NCBI GenBank assembly: GCA_934754335.1
Contig: CAKVHY010000004.1
Span: forward strand, 1 to 64,000
Length of the DNA stretch: 64,000 nucleotides
Source of the DNA: an uncultured Clostridia bacterium
Lineage (GTDB): Bacteria > Bacillota > Clostridia > Christensenellales > UBA1242
Direction of reading: 5' to 3'
Shown: piece after piece, positions 25,523 through 33,434 of the stretch
How positions within the stretch are numbered: the first letter of the stretch is position 1
Layout of the letters: every line of letters begins with the position of its first letter
Program-made: the position numbers and the translations under genes
The notes under the pieces: generated by a model
Told to the model about the DNA's origin: nothing
Seen by the model: the letters and a program-made list of their open reading frames with translations, nothing else
Database searches by the model: none

Positions 25523-26056
25523 TTAGTCTAATTTGTACATTTTGTAAGCTTGTTCAAGGATATTAGAAATAAACTTATTTTTTGATGCTGTATACTTTTT
25601 TCTTTCATCAGCATATTTAACAGATAATTCTTCTTTTAATTTCTGATATTCTTTTACACTTTCTGGATGGTCAAGCATAAATCTTTTGAAATACATAAAC
25701 TCATTCCAATATTCGCTTCCTAGTAATTGGATGTGAATATAATGAGTTCGACATTCAGGAGCACCTTTTCTTGCTAAAACTTCTCCTTTTTCTTCATAGG
25801 AATTTAACATATCATAGCCAGCATCTTCCAAGCGTTTTGCAATTTTAAACAAATCTTCTTCGTTTTTTGCTCCTATTGCAATGTCGATTATTGGTTTTGC
25901 ACTTAAACCTGGTATAGATGTGCTTCCAACATGCTCAATCCTAACATCAAGTCCTTGAAGGTGTTCTTTTAAAATTTCTTTTTCTTTTTGGTATTCCATC
26001 GGCCATGTTTCATCATATGGATATACCGTAACTAAACTTTTATTTAATCCTATCAC
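25523..26056 (-). CDS. GrpB-family (UPF0157) nucleotidyltransferase-like protein, 177 aa
   Basis: The family signature is clear: VYPYDETWP at the N-terminus, then RIEHVGSTSIPGLSAKPIIDIAI, where GS and D-x-D sit as in nucleotidyltransferase folds, and later THYIHIQ. Activity is not established for the family. The start is GTG at 26056 with AAGGAG eight bases upstream; no ATG is better placed. It lies between the two tRNA-Thr 3' repeats. Confidence 0.9.
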   Translation of the reverse strand: MIGLNKSLVTVYPYDETWPMEYQKEKEILKEHLQGLDVRIEHVGSTSIPGLSAKPIIDIAIGAKNEEDLFKIAKRLEDAGYDMLNSYEEKGEVLARKGAPECRTHYIHIQLLGSEYWNEFMYFKRFMLDHPESVKEYQKLKEELSVKYADERKKYTASKNKFISNILEQAYKMYKLD

Positions 26057-26101
26057 AATTATTCTCCTTATTTGTTAATATATAATATTTTTTGTAATTA
26101 A

Positions 26102-26356
26102 TCAACTTTTTGCTATTATTTTAATTTTTTTGTAAAGTTCTTTTAAAGAATGACAACTTTTCGCGTATCTTTTATTATTGTATAAAATTGTATTAATACC
26201 ATATTTTTGAGGATATATATAATCGTCATAATATGCATCTCCGATAATATTGAGAAGATTAGAAAAAGAAAAGTCTCGTCGCAAGCATAAAGAAAAAGAT
26301 TTTGAAATGTGAGGTATTTTTATTGACATTATGTTATGATATGAGTATACTATCAC
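26102..26356 (-). pseudogene. C-terminal fragment of a HAD-superfamily hydrolase
   Basis: The readable part aligns with the end of HAD phosphatases: a K..P stretch followed by F, then IIGDAYYDDYIYPQKYGINTILYN (motif IV acidic residues, then the A-x-x-x-G-x-x-T block) and a SLKEL helix. The nucleophile DxDxT and the cap domain are missing, the start would be GTG or ATG without a ribosome binding site, and no upstream part is found on this strand. It looks like a 5'-deleted remnant inside the tRNA-flanked region. Confidence 0.6.
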
Positions 26357-26401
26357 GATTTAAATAATTTAAATGGTCGGATTGGGAATAAGGAGGCAAA
26401 T

Positions 26402-27067
26402 ATGTATAATTATTTTGAAGATAAGCAATTATTAGGAAAGATACAAACTAATTGCTCAGAAATTGTGAAAGAAGTAGAAGATGAACTTAGAAGTCAGGGT
26501 TTAAATTCGCAAGTATTTTTAATTGGTAGTGGTGGAAGAAATATGGTTATGCAAAATGAAAATGAGCCAATTGATTTTGATTATAACCTTAATGTTTTAT
26601 CTTGTGATGACTTTAATAATTGTAAAGAGATTAAAGAACTTGTTAGAAAGGCATTTAATAAAGTAATGAGGAGAAATAATTTAGATGATGTTGACGATTC
26701 AACTTCATCTCTTACAACTAAAAAATATCATTTAGTATCAAATCCAGAGATAGAGTTTTCAATTGATTTAGCCATTGTTACAATGGATAATGATGGTAAA
26801 TGGTATCGCTTAAAACATGAAAAAACAGGTTATTCTTCTAATGATAGATACTATTGGAATGAAGCACCAAATTCAAAAGGTTATAATGATAAAGCAATAA
26901 AAATAAAACAGGTTCAATGTTGGGAACTAGTTAGAGAACAATACAAAAACATAAAAAATAAATATTTAACTAGCAATGACCATGACCACCCATCATTTAT
27001 TTGTTATATAGAAGCGGTTAATAATGTATATAATCATTTGAGACAAAAGAACATTATAAAGAAGTAG
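26402..27067 (+). CDS. nucleotidyltransferase-fold protein, 221 aa
   Basis: GSGGRNMVMQ followed by DFDYN gives the G-S...D-x-D pattern of the polymerase-beta-like fold, and a third acidic residue follows in SIDLAIV. These are the residues expected for two metals, so it is probably active. The family, substrate and partner are unknown to me; aminoglycoside-type transferases, minimal nucleotidyltransferases and CBASS-type cyclases share this core. AAGGAGG precedes ATG. It is the main intact gene of the tRNA-flanked region with the GrpB-family gene. Confidence 0.7.
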   Translation: MYNYFEDKQLLGKIQTNCSEIVKEVEDELRSQGLNSQVFLIGSGGRNMVMQNENEPIDFDYNLNVLSCDDFNNCKEIKELVRKAFNKVMRRNNLDDVDDSTSSLTTKKYHLVSNPEIEFSIDLAIVTMDNDGKWYRLKHEKTGYSSNDRYYWNEAPNSKGYNDKAIKIKQVQCWELVREQYKNIKNKYLTSNDHDHPSFICYIEAVNNVYNHLRQKNIIKK

Positions 27068-27099
27068 TAAACCTTATCCAGTCCAAAACAGTCAAATGT

Positions 27100-27128
27100 T
27101 TGGTAATTTTAGAAATTAGGTGTATAAT
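27100..27128 (+). promoter_or_regulatory. promoter-like remnant before the decayed tRNA copy
   Basis: TTGGTA (27100-27105), a 17-base spacer and TATAAT (27123-27128). The 13 bases starting at this TATAAT equal those at the tRNA-Thr promoter (24902-24914), which suggests a duplicated tRNA locus. Confidence 0.5.
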
Positions 27129-27170
27129 AGGTGTACATTGAGTAAAATCGTGTACACCTATTTTTATTTT
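27126..27170 (+). terminator. intrinsic terminator
   Basis: A perfect 12-bp stem (27126-27137 with 27151-27162), a 13-base loop and a T-rich tail. It follows the nucleotidyltransferase gene by about 60 bases and overlaps the promoter-like remnant. Confidence 0.7.
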
Positions 27171-27208
27171 CATATATAAAAAGTGATGAAATTAAAGGTA
27201 TTTAAATG

Positions 27209-27290
27209 GGTAGAGCGATTGATTTTAATAGGAAAGTCTATTTCCTTCGTAATCAATAGGTCGCCGGTTCAAGTCCGGCTATCAGCTCCA
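27209..27290 (+). pseudogene. decayed tRNA-Thr copy with an insertion in the anticodon arm
   Basis: 27209-27224 matches the D-stem and 5' anticodon stem of tRNA-Thr at 15 of 16 positions. About 21-23 extra bases, which contain GGAAA/TTTCC, then interrupt the anticodon arm, and the last 45 bases (27246-27290) equal the 3' half of the intact gene. The 5' acceptor strand and 5' D-stem are missing, so no cloverleaf can form. Confidence 0.8.
27246..27290 (+). repeat. 45-bp direct repeat, copy 2
   Basis: Identical to 24964-25008 and in the same orientation. Identity stops exactly after the CCA end (G in copy 1, A in copy 2). Confidence 0.9.
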
Positions 27291-27305
27291 AAATAAGGGG
27301 GAAAA

Positions 27306-27785
27306 ATGAAACTTGAATGGTTTTATGAGCAAGTTCCTAATGGAATAGAGATTCATCAAGTGTATGCTGTTGTTTTTACTAATGAAGGTCAAATCCTTCT
27401 CAAAACAAATACTATGAATGATGGTTCAATCGATTTCAATTTGGCTGGTGGTACACCCGAAGAGTATGATAAAGATTTAATCTCCACACTTCGTAGAGAA
27501 TATATAGAAGAAGTTAATACAACTCTGAAAGATCCTATTTATTATCTTGGATATCAATTGGTTGATGAAGAGAACGGAATTAAACCTTATGCCCAAGTTA
27601 GAATGACTGCCATAATAGACTCCATTGGCGAATCGAAACCCGACCCTGATAAAGGAATAACTTACGGGCGAATTCTAGTTTCACCAAAAGATGCAATCAA
27701 ACTACTTGGTTGGGGAACTATTGGAGAAAAAATCATCACCAAAGCAGTTGAAGTTGCAAAGAAAAAATTCTCTCTTAAGTTTTAA
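27306..27785 (+). CDS. Nudix hydrolase-like protein, 159 aa
   Basis: The Nudix helix REYIEEVNTTL is present after GGTPEE, giving the core R-E-x-x-E-E; the glycine-to-first-glutamate spacing is not the canonical one, so the fit is good but not perfect. A strand-rich fold surrounds it. Substrate unknown. AAGGGGG precedes ATG, directly after the decayed tRNA copy, and a terminator follows. Confidence 0.75.
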   Translation: MKLEWFYEQVPNGIEIHQVYAVVFTNEGQILLKTNTMNDGSIDFNLAGGTPEEYDKDLISTLRREYIEEVNTTLKDPIYYLGYQLVDEENGIKPYAQVRMTAIIDSIGESKPDPDKGITYGRILVSPKDAIKLLGWGTIGEKIITKAVEVAKKKFSLKF

Positions 27786-27801
27786 TATAATAACCTCATT
27801 G

Positions 27802-27830
27802 AAATCCCAGAGTTTGGGATTTTTTGTTTT
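27802..27830 (+). terminator. intrinsic terminator
   Basis: AAATCCCA and TGGGATTT arms followed by T residues, 16 bases after the Nudix-like stop codon. Confidence 0.8.
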
Positions 27831-27886
27831 TAAATTATTTTAAAATATTATTAGTTAAGCCTCTTCTCAAAATCCCCAATTTCTAT

Positions 27887-27916
27887 TTGCATTTTTTGAT
27901 TAAATAAAGATATAAT
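27887..27916 (+). promoter_or_regulatory. promoter of the flavoprotein gene
   Basis: TTGCAT (27887-27892), an 18-base spacer and TATAAT (27911-27916), 24 bases before the start. Confidence 0.6.
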
Positions 27917-27939
27917 ATAAGTAATCAAAGGAGAGAAAA

Positions 27940-28854
27940 ATGGATAAATTAAAAGAATTAAGAATTGTGGACAATTTCTATCAAACATCTGCATTCTTCC
28001 CTATGCCAACAGTTTTGGCTGGAACAATAAGTCCAAATGGGCAAACTAACTTAGGTTCTTATTCGCTATGTTTCCCTTACTATGTGGCAGGCAAAGATTA
28101 TTATGCTATGATTCTTATTTGCAGAAATAGTTCAAACACTGCTCAAAACATATTAAGAACTAAAAAAGTTTCTTTAAATTTTATTCCTGACAACAGAAAG
28201 TTTTTTAAAGAAGCAGTAAGATTAGGGTTCCCTGGCGACACAACTGAAGAAAAGATGAAAAATTGTTTATTCACTTTAAAAGATTCCGACCTAAAAGGCA
28301 AACGTCCTAAAATTGTGGAAGAAAGTTTTCAAGTATTTGAATGCACATGGGACGATTCCCTTGAAAATGCAAAAGAATGCAAGGCTGGCAAGTTAGAGGG
28401 CTATGAAGCACCCTATAAGAACTTTAATGGAATAACAAGCAAGTTTGGTGCTCATTTCATTTTAAAGATTGATAGAATTCTAATGAAAGAAAAATACAAC
28501 GATGCAATAATTAATGGCATTAAACCTAATAGTTTTCCAAGCGTTCCTGTGGACTATGGCTATAGAGATAGCACAAATTTTTGGTACACTAAATTTAAGC
28601 GTCCAATTGCTGAAAAAATTCAAGCAAAGGAAGGCGACGTTAAATCTGTTATATATGCAGCATCTAGAATAGACCCTGAAGTGAAATTCACCGATGAAGC
28701 ATGTGCTAAACTAACAAAAATTCCAAGAATTTTCTTAAAAGCAGCGTTAACTCAGATGGTTAAAATTGCAAAAGAAGAAAAAATAAAACTTATTGATGAA
28801 AAAGCCTTAGAGATTATTAACGACAAACGAAGAAAAGAGAAAAAAGGAAAATAA
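27940..28854 (+). CDS. flavin reductase-like protein with C-terminal PCP_red-type helical domain, 304 aa
   Basis: The first 220 residues fit an FMN-binding split barrel of the flavin reductase type (strand pattern VLAGTISPNGQTN...CFPYYV). The last 60 residues (FTDEACAKLTKIPRIF...IAKEEKIKLIDEKALE) match the small helical PCP_red domain found at the end of light-independent protochlorophyllide reductase B and in some redox proteins. The pairing suggests an electron-transfer enzyme of unknown substrate. AAAGGAG precedes ATG; it is a single gene. Confidence 0.65.
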   Translation: MDKLKELRIVDNFYQTSAFFPMPTVLAGTISPNGQTNLGSYSLCFPYYVAGKDYYAMILICRNSSNTAQNILRTKKVSLNFIPDNRKFFKEAVRLGFPGDTTEEKMKNCLFTLKDSDLKGKRPKIVEESFQVFECTWDDSLENAKECKAGKLEGYEAPYKNFNGITSKFGAHFILKIDRILMKEKYNDAIINGIKPNSFPSVPVDYGYRDSTNFWYTKFKRPIAEKIQAKEGDVKSVIYAASRIDPEVKFTDEACAKLTKIPRIFLKAALTQMVKIAKEEKIKLIDEKALEIINDKRRKEKKGK

Positions 28855-28875
28855 ATTTTAGATTATACACAAAAC

Positions 28876-28910
28876 AAAAAAAACGGTTAAATTTTAACCG
28901 CTTTTTTATT
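28876..28910. terminator. bidirectional intrinsic terminator
   Basis: CGGTTAAA/TTTAACCG arms between A and T runs, placed between the convergent flavoprotein and typA genes. Confidence 0.8.
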
Positions 28911-30747
28911 CACAATCTATGTTATTTTTCTTTCTGAAATCTGCTCTGCCTCTTTGAGTGTGGTCTAGAATTATCTTTCTAATTCTTAAGTTCAAAGGAG
29001 TAACTTCCAAAAGTTCGTCATCATTCAAAAATTCCAAGCATTCTTCCAATGTTAATTTCTTAACTGGTTCTAATCTAAGCGCTTCATCTGATGCTGAACT
29101 ACGCATATTTGTTAGTTGCTTTTTCTTACAAACGTTAACTACAATATCTCCGCCCTTAGGGTTCATTCCAACAACCATTCCGCCATAAACTTTTTCACCA
29201 ACAGTGATTAATAGTTTGCCTCGTTCTTGGCTGTTAAATAACCCGTATTGGCACGCTTCACCTGTTTCATAGGCAATAAGTGTACCAAAGTTCCTTCTCT
29301 CAATATGACCCTTATATGGAGCGTATTCCTTGAATATAGAGTTCATTGTACCTTCACCACGAGTACTTGTTAGAAATTCATTCTTATATCCAAACAAACC
29401 ACGGCTTGGGATAGTGAAATGAAGTCTAATTCTATTTTTATTTGGCGACATATCCACAAGTTCGCCTTTTCTGGCTCCCATGGCAGATATAACTGTTCCT
29501 GCACAATCTTCTGGAACATCAATATATAAATCTTCAATAGGTTCACATTTAACGCCATCGATTTCTTTAATTAAAACTCTTGGCATTGAAACTTGGAACT
29601 CATAGCCATCTCTTCTCATATTTTCAATTAAGATTGAGATATGCATTTCGCCCCTACCCAAAACTTTGAAACTATCTGCACTATCTGTGTCGAAAACTTT
29701 CAAACTTAAATCTTTTGTGGCTTCCTTATATAGTCTTTCACGCAAATGCCTTGAAGTACTAAATTTGCCTTCTTTCCCGCAGAATGGGCTATTATTAACC
29801 ATGAAAATCATTTCCATACTAGGTTCGCTAATCTTAACGAAAGGAATTGTTGAGATATTATCTTTATCGCTTAAAGTATCGCCAATTGTGGCAAGTTCGC
29901 TTCCCGAAATACAAACAATATCTCCGCTAGAAGCACTTGAAATAGGTACTCTTTTTAATCCATCAAACACAAATATATTTGTAACTTTAAAATTAGGCTT
30001 ATAGTCATCTGAGTTATGATAGTTTGTAATAGCCAAAGTGTCGCCAATCTTAACCACACCTGTTTCTATCTTACCAATTGCAAGTTTGCCTAAATAATCG
30101 TTTTGCTCAGCAGAACTAACAAGCATTGAGAATGGCTCATCATCTCTATTTGCAGGCGCATCAATATAATTTAAGATAGTTTCAAACAAAGGAATGAAAT
30201 TTGTACCCGCTTCGTTCATATCTAGGCTTGCAGTACCATTTTTAGCCGAACAGAATACGAATGGGCTATTTAATTGTTCTTCGTTAGCATCAAGTTCTAA
30301 TAGAAGTTCCAAAACTTCGTCTTGAACTTCCGCCACCCTTGCATCTTTTTTATCTATCTTATTTACAACAACGATAACTTTATGGTTTAATTCCAATGCC
30401 TTTTGCAAAACAAATCTAGTTTGAGGCATTGGCCCTTCGAAACTGTCCACAACAAGTAGTACACCATCAACCATCTTCAAGATTCTTTCAACTTCACCGC
30501 CGAAATCTGCGTGGCCCGGAGTGTCGATAACATTAATCTTTGTATCTTTATACTTAATCGCTGTGTTTTTAGATAAAATTGTAATTCCCCTTTCTCTTTC
30601 AAGAGCATTACTATCCATAACTCTATCCTGAACTTCTTGATTTTCTCTAAAAACTCCACCCTGCTTCAACATCTCATTAACAAGGCTTGTTTTGCCATGG
30701 TCAACGTGGGCAATTATCGCTATATTTCTAATCTTTTTATTTTCCAT
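28906..30747 (-). CDS. typA: ribosome-associated GTPase TypA/BipA
   Basis: A translational GTPase of the EF-G/LepA group that acts in 50S assembly and stress or cold growth. G-motifs are intact: AHVDHGKTS (G1), RGITI (G2), DTPGHADFG (G3), NKIDKKD (G4) and SAKNG (G5), followed by domain II, an EF-G C-terminal fold and the TypA-specific C-terminal domain. The length of 613 is normal. The ribosome binding site is weak (AAGGG). Single gene. Confidence 0.95.
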   Translation of the reverse strand: MENKKIRNIAIIAHVDHGKTSLVNEMLKQGGVFRENQEVQDRVMDSNALERERGITILSKNTAIKYKDTKINVIDTPGHADFGGEVERILKMVDGVLLVVDSFEGPMPQTRFVLQKALELNHKVIVVVNKIDKKDARVAEVQDEVLELLLELDANEEQLNSPFVFCSAKNGTASLDMNEAGTNFIPLFETILNYIDAPANRDDEPFSMLVSSAEQNDYLGKLAIGKIETGVVKIGDTLAITNYHNSDDYKPNFKVTNIFVFDGLKRVPISSASSGDIVCISGSELATIGDTLSDKDNISTIPFVKISEPSMEMIFMVNNSPFCGKEGKFSTSRHLRERLYKEATKDLSLKVFDTDSADSFKVLGRGEMHISILIENMRRDGYEFQVSMPRVLIKEIDGVKCEPIEDLYIDVPEDCAGTVISAMGARKGELVDMSPNKNRIRLHFTIPSRGLFGYKNEFLTSTRGEGTMNSIFKEYAPYKGHIERRNFGTLIAYETGEACQYGLFNSQERGKLLITVGEKVYGGMVVGMNPKGGDIVVNVCKKKQLTNMRSSASDEALRLEPVKKLTLEECLEFLNDDELLEVTPLNLRIRKIILDHTQRGRADFRKKNNIDCE

Positions 30748-30895
30748 AACTCTTTTCCCTTAACAACCTTAAAAAAACTATTTGAAGGTCGTTTCAAATT
30801 AAAATTTTTAAAAACTTGCATATTTTAGCATATATGTTATAAAATTTCAATAATTTTAAATAAATATTATATATTTTTAATAAAATTATACAAAA

Positions 30896-30921
30896 AGAAA
30901 AGTACACTTGTACTTTTTTAT
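30896..30921. terminator. bidirectional intrinsic terminator
   Basis: AAAAGTACA/TGTACTTTT with a two-base loop. It overlaps the stop codon of the MazG-like gene and serves that minus-strand transcript. Confidence 0.65.
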
Positions 30922-31226
30922 TCTTTTATTATGAAAGCCTTTGTTCTTTTCATTTTTTGTTCTCTTATCTTCTCAATTTCATCAACGCCGAAAATATATT
31001 CCATTTGCTCCACCATATTCAAAACATCGGCGATTTCTTCTCGAACATGCTCTAAGTTTTCTTGTTTCTTTTTCTCGGCATCAACGATAAAACCTTTTTC
31101 TATTCTCCTATTTTTACAAAGTTCTTTAGTAAGTTCGCTCATCTCTTCAATGCACATATCCGCTTGCGTATCTTTTCCCCAAGTTTCAACAAATAATTTA
31201 TAACCATCTTTAAAATCTTCTCTCAT
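30918..31226 (-). CDS. MazG-like nucleotide pyrophosphohydrolase, 102 aa
   Basis: An all-helical protein with the four acidic ligands of the MazG/all-alpha NTP-pyrophosphatase fold: EEMSE in helix 1 and EEIAD in the third helix (EExxE and ExxD). Such proteins hydrolyse non-canonical or excess nucleotides. It is a minimal one-domain version. The ribosome binding site is only GAGAGAA. Confidence 0.75.
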   Translation of the reverse strand: MREDFKDGYKLFVETWGKDTQADMCIEEMSELTKELCKNRRIEKGFIVDAEKKKQENLEHVREEIADVLNMVEQMEYIFGVDEIEKIREQKMKRTKAFIIKE

Positions 31227-31298
31227 AACTTTCTCTCATTGCTAATAAACTATTTATAACATAAATTATTCAAATTTACAAATAAACCATTAAATTAA

Positions 31299-31327
31299 TT
31301 GCTAAATCGAAAAGTTTTAGATATAAT
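31299..31327 (+). promoter_or_regulatory. promoter of the 31357 gene
   Basis: TTGCTA (31299-31304), a 17-base spacer and TATAAT (31322-31327), 29 bases before the start. Confidence 0.65.
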
Positions 31328-31356
31328 TAATTTAAGATTATATTCGGGAGAATGAT

Positions 31357-31938
31357 ATGTTTTGTAGATATTGCGGTAAACAAGTACCTGACGATTCCAA
31401 TTTCTGTCCTTATTGTCAAAAGCAACTTAGCGAAAATGCAACTAAGGAAACTGAGCCTAAAACCGAAGAGAAAAAAGTGTTTGTTCCCAAAACTGCTTCC
31501 TTTAAAACAGAACAGCCAATAACAAACGAAAACACTCAAACAAATGGAATTATTGCTTGGGTGCTTTCCACTTACAATATCTTGATGATGTTTATGCTTT
31601 TGCTTGGTCTTTTGGGTTATTACACAACTCCGGGTGACCCTGGCGATGTTTGGATGTTATCTTTCAAAGGTTCATCTTTGCTTCTTATAAACGCTGTGGG
31701 CTATATGAGCGGTGCAAGTTTTAAAGGACTAACAAACGTTCCAATTTGGATTGGTTATGCAATTCCTATTACATTCATGGTTTTAGCGCTTGTATTTGCA
31801 ATCATTCAAATAACTAAAAATAAGAAAAAGTTTTCTGTTGCCACATTGATTTGCGTTTGCGTTATAACTATAATTACAATTTTAATTTCATTTGTTATAT
31901 TTGACCCAATCAAAAATGCAATTACTTATTTAAATTAA
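31357..31938 (+). CDS. zinc-ribbon membrane protein, 193 aa
   Basis: An N-terminal zinc ribbon (CRYC near 3-6 and CPYC near 17-20) is joined by a Glu/Thr/Lys-rich linker to about four membrane segments (66-90, 103-118, 129-148 and 158-180). It resembles in design the third gene of the SPFH cassette, but with the ribbon at the other end. Function unknown. GGGAGAATG precedes the start; a terminator follows. Confidence 0.75.
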   Translation: MFCRYCGKQVPDDSNFCPYCQKQLSENATKETEPKTEEKKVFVPKTASFKTEQPITNENTQTNGIIAWVLSTYNILMMFMLLLGLLGYYTTPGDPGDVWMLSFKGSSLLLINAVGYMSGASFKGLTNVPIWIGYAIPITFMVLALVFAIIQITKNKKKFSVATLICVCVITIITILISFVIFDPIKNAITYLN

Positions 31939-31942
31939 AAAT

Positions 31943-31972
31943 TAAGAGAGTTTTAAAAACTCTCTCTTTTTT
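31943..31972 (+). terminator. intrinsic terminator
   Basis: AGAGAGTTT/AAACTCTCT stem with a T run between the convergent zinc-ribbon gene and dapA. Confidence 0.85.
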
Positions 31973-32849
31973 AAATTATATCGTAATCTTTCAAAACACC
32001 TTTCAACTTTTTAGCGTTTTCTTTTCCCATCTTTGTTAGCGGAAGCCTTAACGTTCCAACATCAAAACCTGCCATATTCATTGCAGTTTTTATTGGAATA
32101 GGATTAACTTCATAAAACATTGCTTTCATGAGTGGCAAACTAAGCAAAGATAATTTCAAACTTCTCTCCATGTTTCCCATATAAAAACTATCGCAAATCT
32201 CGCTCATAAGTGCTGGCAACAAATTTCCAAGTACGCTTATAACTCCGCCACCACCAAGACTCAAGAAAAGATAAGTTAGGCTATCATCTCCGCTATAAAT
32301 CGTTAAATCGTTTCCGCAAAGTCTAAACAACTCCATGATTTGTTCCGCATTTCCGCTTGCTTCTTTAACACCAACGATGTTCTTAAATTTGGTTAGTTTT
32401 TTAATCGTTTCAGGCAACATGTTAACGCCTGTTCGAGATGGAACATTATATAAAATTATTGGTTTATCTGTTGAACTTGCAATCTTAGAATAATGCTCTA
32501 TCAAGCCATTTTGAGTACATTTATTATAATAAGGTGTTACAAGTAAAAATCCATCAACTTGTAATTTTTCATAAGCCTTTATATTTTTTATAACATCTTT
32601 CGTGTTGTTGCTCCCAGCACCCACAATCACAGGAACTCGCTTCCCCACTTGCTTAACAGCAAATCTCACAACGCTTAGTTTTTCAGCCTTTGTCATTGTG
32701 GCAGGCTCACCAGTTGTACCTAGAAAAACAATTGCCTTTGCCCCGTTTTCTATCTGCATTTCAATAAGTTCTGCAAACTTCTTAAAATTAACTTGGTTTC
32801 GCTCAAAAGGAGTTATAATCGCAGGGCAATAACCTTTAAATAATTCCAT
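31971..32849 (-). CDS. dapA: 4-hydroxy-tetrahydrodipicolinate synthase
   Basis: It condenses aspartate semialdehyde with pyruvate, the branch step to lysine, diaminopimelate and dipicolinate. Seen: GTTGEPATM (substrate hydroxyls), the YNVPSRTGVN block with the catalytic tyrosine, and GVKEAS with the Schiff-base lysine. The length of 292 is normal. AGGAG precedes ATG. It is the last gene of dpaA-dpaB-dapA, nine bases after dpaB, so this copy may serve spore dipicolinate as well as lysine. Confidence 0.95.
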   Translation of the reverse strand: MELFKGYCPAIITPFERNQVNFKKFAELIEMQIENGAKAIVFLGTTGEPATMTKAEKLSVVRFAVKQVGKRVPVIVGAGSNNTKDVIKNIKAYEKLQVDGFLLVTPYYNKCTQNGLIEHYSKIASSTDKPIILYNVPSRTGVNMLPETIKKLTKFKNIVGVKEASGNAEQIMELFRLCGNDLTIYSGDDSLTYLFLSLGGGGVISVLGNLLPALMSEICDSFYMGNMERSLKLSLLSLPLMKAMFYEVNPIPIKTAMNMAGFDVGTLRLPLTKMGKENAKKLKGVLKDYDII

Positions 32850-32858
32850 AATCTTCTC

Positions 32859-33434
32859 CTATTTTAATAAAATTGGTTGTAATTGAACACCATTTATTGC
32901 ACTTTTCATAGTCTCTTCAATTTTTGAATAGTCCGCAATTAGTGATTTAGGCTTTTTAATTGCATCGTCCTGACCGAACGGAACAAAATATACGCTCTTA
33001 AAGTTCATAAGAGTGGCAATATTTTTTAAATTTAAGCCTAGAGCATCATTTGTGGAAACACCTATCACCACAGGCTTATTATTCCTAATATGTGCTTTAA
33101 AAACCATCGTTACAGCATTATCTGTTATGCCATTAGCAAGTTTTGCTAGAGTGTTGCCAGTGGTTGGCGCAACAACCAAAATATCTATTAAATTTTTAGG
33201 GCCAATAGGCTCGGCATCTTGAATGGAAACAACAATCTTATTCCCTGTTATTTTTTCCACCTTCTCTCTAAAACTTGAAGCATTGCCAAACCTTGTGTCC
33301 ATAGAATAGGCGTTATTAGATAAAATTGGAATTAAGTTATAACCACTATCCACCAAATTCTTAATTTCTTCTAAGATTTTATCAAAAGTACAAAAAGAGC
33401 CACAAATTGCAAAGCCAACATTCATTTTAGCCAT
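32859..33434 (-). CDS. dpaB: dipicolinate synthase subunit B
   Basis: A flavoprotein-type subunit (also called SpoVFB) that works with DpaA to oxidise dihydrodipicolinate to dipicolinate in the mother cell. Seen: AICGSFCTF near the N-terminus and VVAPTTGNTLAKLANGITDN, typical of the flavoprotein family fold. The start at 33434 follows GGGGGAAAG and overlaps the dpaA stop by eight bases; the longer frame to 33464 has no ribosome binding site. Confidence 0.92.
   Translation of the reverse strand: MAKMNVGFAICGSFCTFDKILEEIKNLVDSGYNLIPILSNNAYSMDTRFGNASSFREKVEKITGNKIVVSIQDAEPIGPKNLIDILVVAPTTGNTLAKLANGITDNAVTMVFKAHIRNNKPVVIGVSTNDALGLNLKNIATLMNFKSVYFVPFGQDDAIKKPKSLIADYSKIEETMKSAINGVQLQPILLK

Noticed and set aside
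26102..26356. Novel 84-residue protein
   Set aside because: Its sequence fits the end of HAD phosphatases and it lacks a ribosome binding site, so a truncated remnant is more likely.
24933..27290. Functional mobile element or CRISPR-like array
   Set aside because: No integrase, transposase, relaxase or regularly spaced repeats are present; only the tRNA repeats and accessory genes support past mobility.
27209..27290. Intron-containing functional tRNA-Thr
   Set aside because: The insertion lies in the anticodon arm, but the 5' acceptor strand and 5' D-stem are missing, so splicing would not yield a tRNA; the insert is also too small for a group I intron.
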